A stretch of 7,266 bases of DNA from Phascolarctobacterium sp. (GTDB lineage: Bacteria > Bacillota > Negativicutes > Acidaminococcales > Acidaminococcaceae). The DNA lies in NCBI GenBank assembly GCA_022718015.1, contig JAIHZV010000051.1, forward strand, positions 1 through 7,266, read 5' to 3'. The stretch's first letter is position 1; each line of letters begins with the position of its first letter. Made by a program: the position numbers and the translations under genes. The notes under the pieces are model-generated. The model saw nothing but the letters and a program-made list of their open reading frames with translations. It ran no database searches and was not told the DNA's origin. Below, one piece after another: positions 5,687-7,266 of the stretch.

Positions 5687-7096
5687 TTATTTTGCTTGCT
5701 TCCTTATCAAGGTAAAAACTCTCAGCGAGCAGCAGAGAATAATTACGGCGCTGAGCGTGAGCACATAAAAGCCGTGCCTGCTGCCTATCATGGTGGAGTG
5801 GGCGAGGTTGCTTGGCTCGGCGGCCTGCGCACTGGCGACAATGGTGCTGATGACAGCAGTACCGACTGCACCTGCAAGCTGGAGCAGCGTGTTCATGGCT
5901 GCGTTGCCGTCGGCGTTGAGGCTTTCGGGGAGCTGGCTGAGGCCGTTGGTCATAATAGTACCCATGGAAAAGCCTTGGCCGAAGGCGAAGAAGAGGTAAA
6001 AGACGATGAAAATTAGCGAGGTCAGCTCGCCGGGATAAAGGCTGTAGCAGACGACGGAGAGCAGGATGGAGCTGTTGCCGAGGAGAATCGGACGCTGGGC
6101 GCCGAGCTTATCGAGCAGCCTGCCGCTGATGGGGGCGAGAGCCGCGCCGAGCAGACAGCCGGGCAGGAGCAGGCAGCCTGCGGTGAAGGCGCTGGTGCCT
6201 CTGACGAGCTGTGCATAGTTGGGGATGAGAAAGCCAAGGCCGAGGCAGATGAAGCCGACAAGCAGCAGGCTGACGGTGCTGAGTGTGTAGGGTGTATAAC
6301 GAAAGATTTCTACGCGCAGCAGCGGTGCGTCGCTTTTCAGCGAGAGGCGGTAGAATAGCGTCAGCGCGGCAAGGCAGAGGAAGAAGAGCGCCAGCACCTT
6401 GCTGTGCAGCCAGCCGAGCGAGGAGGCTAGAGTGGTGGCAAAGATGAGGCTGCTGAAGCCGATGATGAGCAGCAGATACAGCGGCAGGTTGAAGCGTGCT
6501 TCCGGCTCCAGTGCACCTGCCTGACGGATGCTTTTGATGCCCAGCACTGCGGAAAGCAGCAGGAAGGGTAGCAGGCTGATGAAAATCATACGCCAGCCAA
6601 AATAGCTGACAATCAGGCCGCCGAGCGAAGGGCCGACCGCAGGCGCCATGGCGGTGATGAGCGAGGCTACGCCAATCATGAAGCCGAGGCGTTCGCCGGG
6701 CACCTGCTCTAGGATGATGTTGAACATCAAGGGCAGAGCGATGCCTGTGCCGATGCCCTGCAGCAGACGGCCGGTGAGCAGCACATAAAAGCTTGGTGAC
6801 CATGCTGATAGGATGGTGCCTGCAAGGAAGCTGATGATGGCGGTCGTAAATAGCGTGCGCGTCGCGAAGCGACGCTTGAGATAAGCGGATGTGGGGATGA
6901 TGAGTGCCAGCACTAAAAGATAGCCGGTGGTTATCCATTGGACGAGTGATGTGCCGATGCTGAATTCGTGCATGAGCGTTGGAAAGGTGACGTTCATGGC
7001 GGTTTCGACGACAACGCCACTGAAGGACATGATGCCTGCGGCGATGATGGAAAAGAGCAGGCGTGTATCGAGCACGCGGGCTGGGGCGTTAGTCAT
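5687..7096 (-). CDS. MFS drug-efflux transporter, DHA2 (EmrB/QacA-like, 14-TM) family
   Basis: A 469-residue inner-membrane proton-coupled exporter with about 14 hydrophobic segments (roughly 13-33, 50-68, 80-98, 104-126, 138-160, 167-188, 202-220, 229-247, 272-293, 303-323, 335-352, 358-382, 403-420, 441-463). Family marks are VVVETAMNVTFP in TM1 (28-39, with glutamate where DHA2 proteins usually have aspartate), WITTGYLL (54-61), the loop AYLKRRFATR (71-80), GRLLQGIGTGIALPL (109-123), and antiporter motif C, APAVGPSLGG (151-160). Length and topology fit DHA2 multidrug pumps; the substrate cannot be told from sequence. The ATG overlaps the end of a probable MarR-type regulator by eight bases, a common regulator-pump pairing in which the repressor responds to the exported compound. 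It is markedly GC-rich, which produces a long spurious open frame inside it (6108-6938). Confidence 0.9.
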   Translation of the reverse strand: MTNAPARVLDTRLLFSIIAAGIMSFSGVVVETAMNVTFPTLMHEFSIGTSLVQWITTGYLLVLALIIPTSAYLKRRFATRTLFTTAIISFLAGTILSAWSPSFYVLLTGRLLQGIGTGIALPLMFNIILEQVPGERLGFMIGVASLITAMAPAVGPSLGGLIVSYFGWRMIFISLLPFLLLSAVLGIKSIRQAGALEPEARFNLPLYLLLIIGFSSLIFATTLASSLGWLHSKVLALFFLCLAALTLFYRLSLKSDAPLLRVEIFRYTPYTLSTVSLLLVGFICLGLGFLIPNYAQLVRGTSAFTAGCLLLPGCLLGAALAPISGRLLDKLGAQRPILLGNSSILLSVVCYSLYPGELTSLIFIVFYLFFAFGQGFSMGTIMTNGLSQLPESLNADGNAAMNTLLQLAGAVGTAVISTIVASAQAAEPSNLAHSTMIGSRHGFYVLTLSAVIILCCSLRVFTLIRKQAK

Positions 7097-7266
7097 GTGC
7101 CTGCATCTCGCTTCCGCTCGTTTGGGGCGCAGTACCCTCCAGCTTTGGCTTACGCTCGGACATGATGGCGTACAGCTTGGCGATGGTGGCTGCCGTCGTG
7201 CAGATATCCTCCTCGCTGATGTCGGTGATTTGTTCTGCCAGCCAGCCGTGATATTGCGCGATATAG
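7089..7266 (-). CDS. Probable MarR-type transcriptional regulator, C-terminal end (partial)
   Basis: The last 58 residues of a leftward gene whose beginning lies beyond the window. The visible part has HGWLAEQITDISEEDICTT followed by an amphipathic helix (IAKLYAIMSE) and a polar tail ending QAHD. The 'ISEED' turn leading into a long helix resembles the C-terminal dimerisation helices of MarR regulators. Its stop codon (7091-7089) lies inside the start of the efflux gene (ATGACTAA, eight-base overlap), so the two are co-translated. The helix-turn-helix is not visible, so the family rests on this short segment plus context. Confidence 0.5.
   Translation of the reverse strand, partial: YIAQYHGWLAEQITDISEEDICTTAATIAKLYAIMSERKPKLEGTAPQTSGSEMQAHD

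Noticed and set aside
6108..6938. A 276-codon open frame inside the transporter gene on the same strand
   Set aside because: It is a shadow of the GC-rich transporter in another frame; its translation is rich in H, R, A and P with no membrane or domain pattern, while the transporter frame has full DHA2 motifs.
1..7266. Transposase, integrase, tRNA, CRISPR or toxin-antitoxin elements around the cassette
   Set aside because: None was found in any frame or intergenic gap in this window; the left end of the cassette is not included, so mobility genes further left cannot be excluded.

Overview
The window is bacterial, most likely from a Firmicutes-type anaerobe. Shine-Dalgarno sites are strong (GGAGG, GAGGTGA), hairpin-T terminators are compact, and the DHA2-type efflux pump is of a kind common in that phylum. 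I cannot name the genus; a Negativicutes origin is only a guess. Base composition splits the window in two. The first ~4,050 bases are AT-rich (the line starting at 3421 is about 27% GC). The right part becomes progressively GC-rich (the line starting at 6121 is about 75% GC). This fits a horizontally acquired defence cassette next to resident chromosome.

Left region (1-4045): a restriction-modification cassette resembling the ATP-dependent CglI/NgoAVII systems. A divergent intergenic region (1691-1854) separates two transcription units. Leftward are a phospholipase-D-type (PLD) restriction subunit with a C-terminal B3-like DNA-binding region (R1, 512-1675) and, overlapping it by ATGA, a DEAD/Z1-type ATPase motor cut off by the window edge (1-515). 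Rightward are a C5-cytosine DNA methyltransferase (1855-2907), a strong terminator, and then a second R-like protein with its own promoter (R2, 3026-4045). R1 keeps the PLD catalytic set H105, K107, N126, E141. R2 is a clear paralogue with the same layout, but the aligned positions are N103, A105, N124, I136, so it looks catalytically dead. In known systems of this class, the methyltransferase protects the host site, the R protein recognises and cuts DNA, and the motor hydrolyses ATP to license cleavage. The extra pseudo-nuclease is the most unusual part of this window.

Right region (4046-7266): a GNAT acetyltransferase (about 4073-4669) overlaps a ketopantoate-reductase family gene (4659-5618). 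The GNAT reading frame extends upstream of any normal start codon, and an ATA sits exactly where an ATG is expected after a strong ribosome binding site, right at the cassette junction. A perfect 16-bp hairpin terminator separates this pair from a convergent leftward unit: the end of a probable MarR-type regulator (7089-7266, partial) overlapping a 14-TM DHA2-family efflux transporter (5687-7096). Intergenic space is otherwise minimal and no RNA genes, IS elements or CRISPR arrays were seen.
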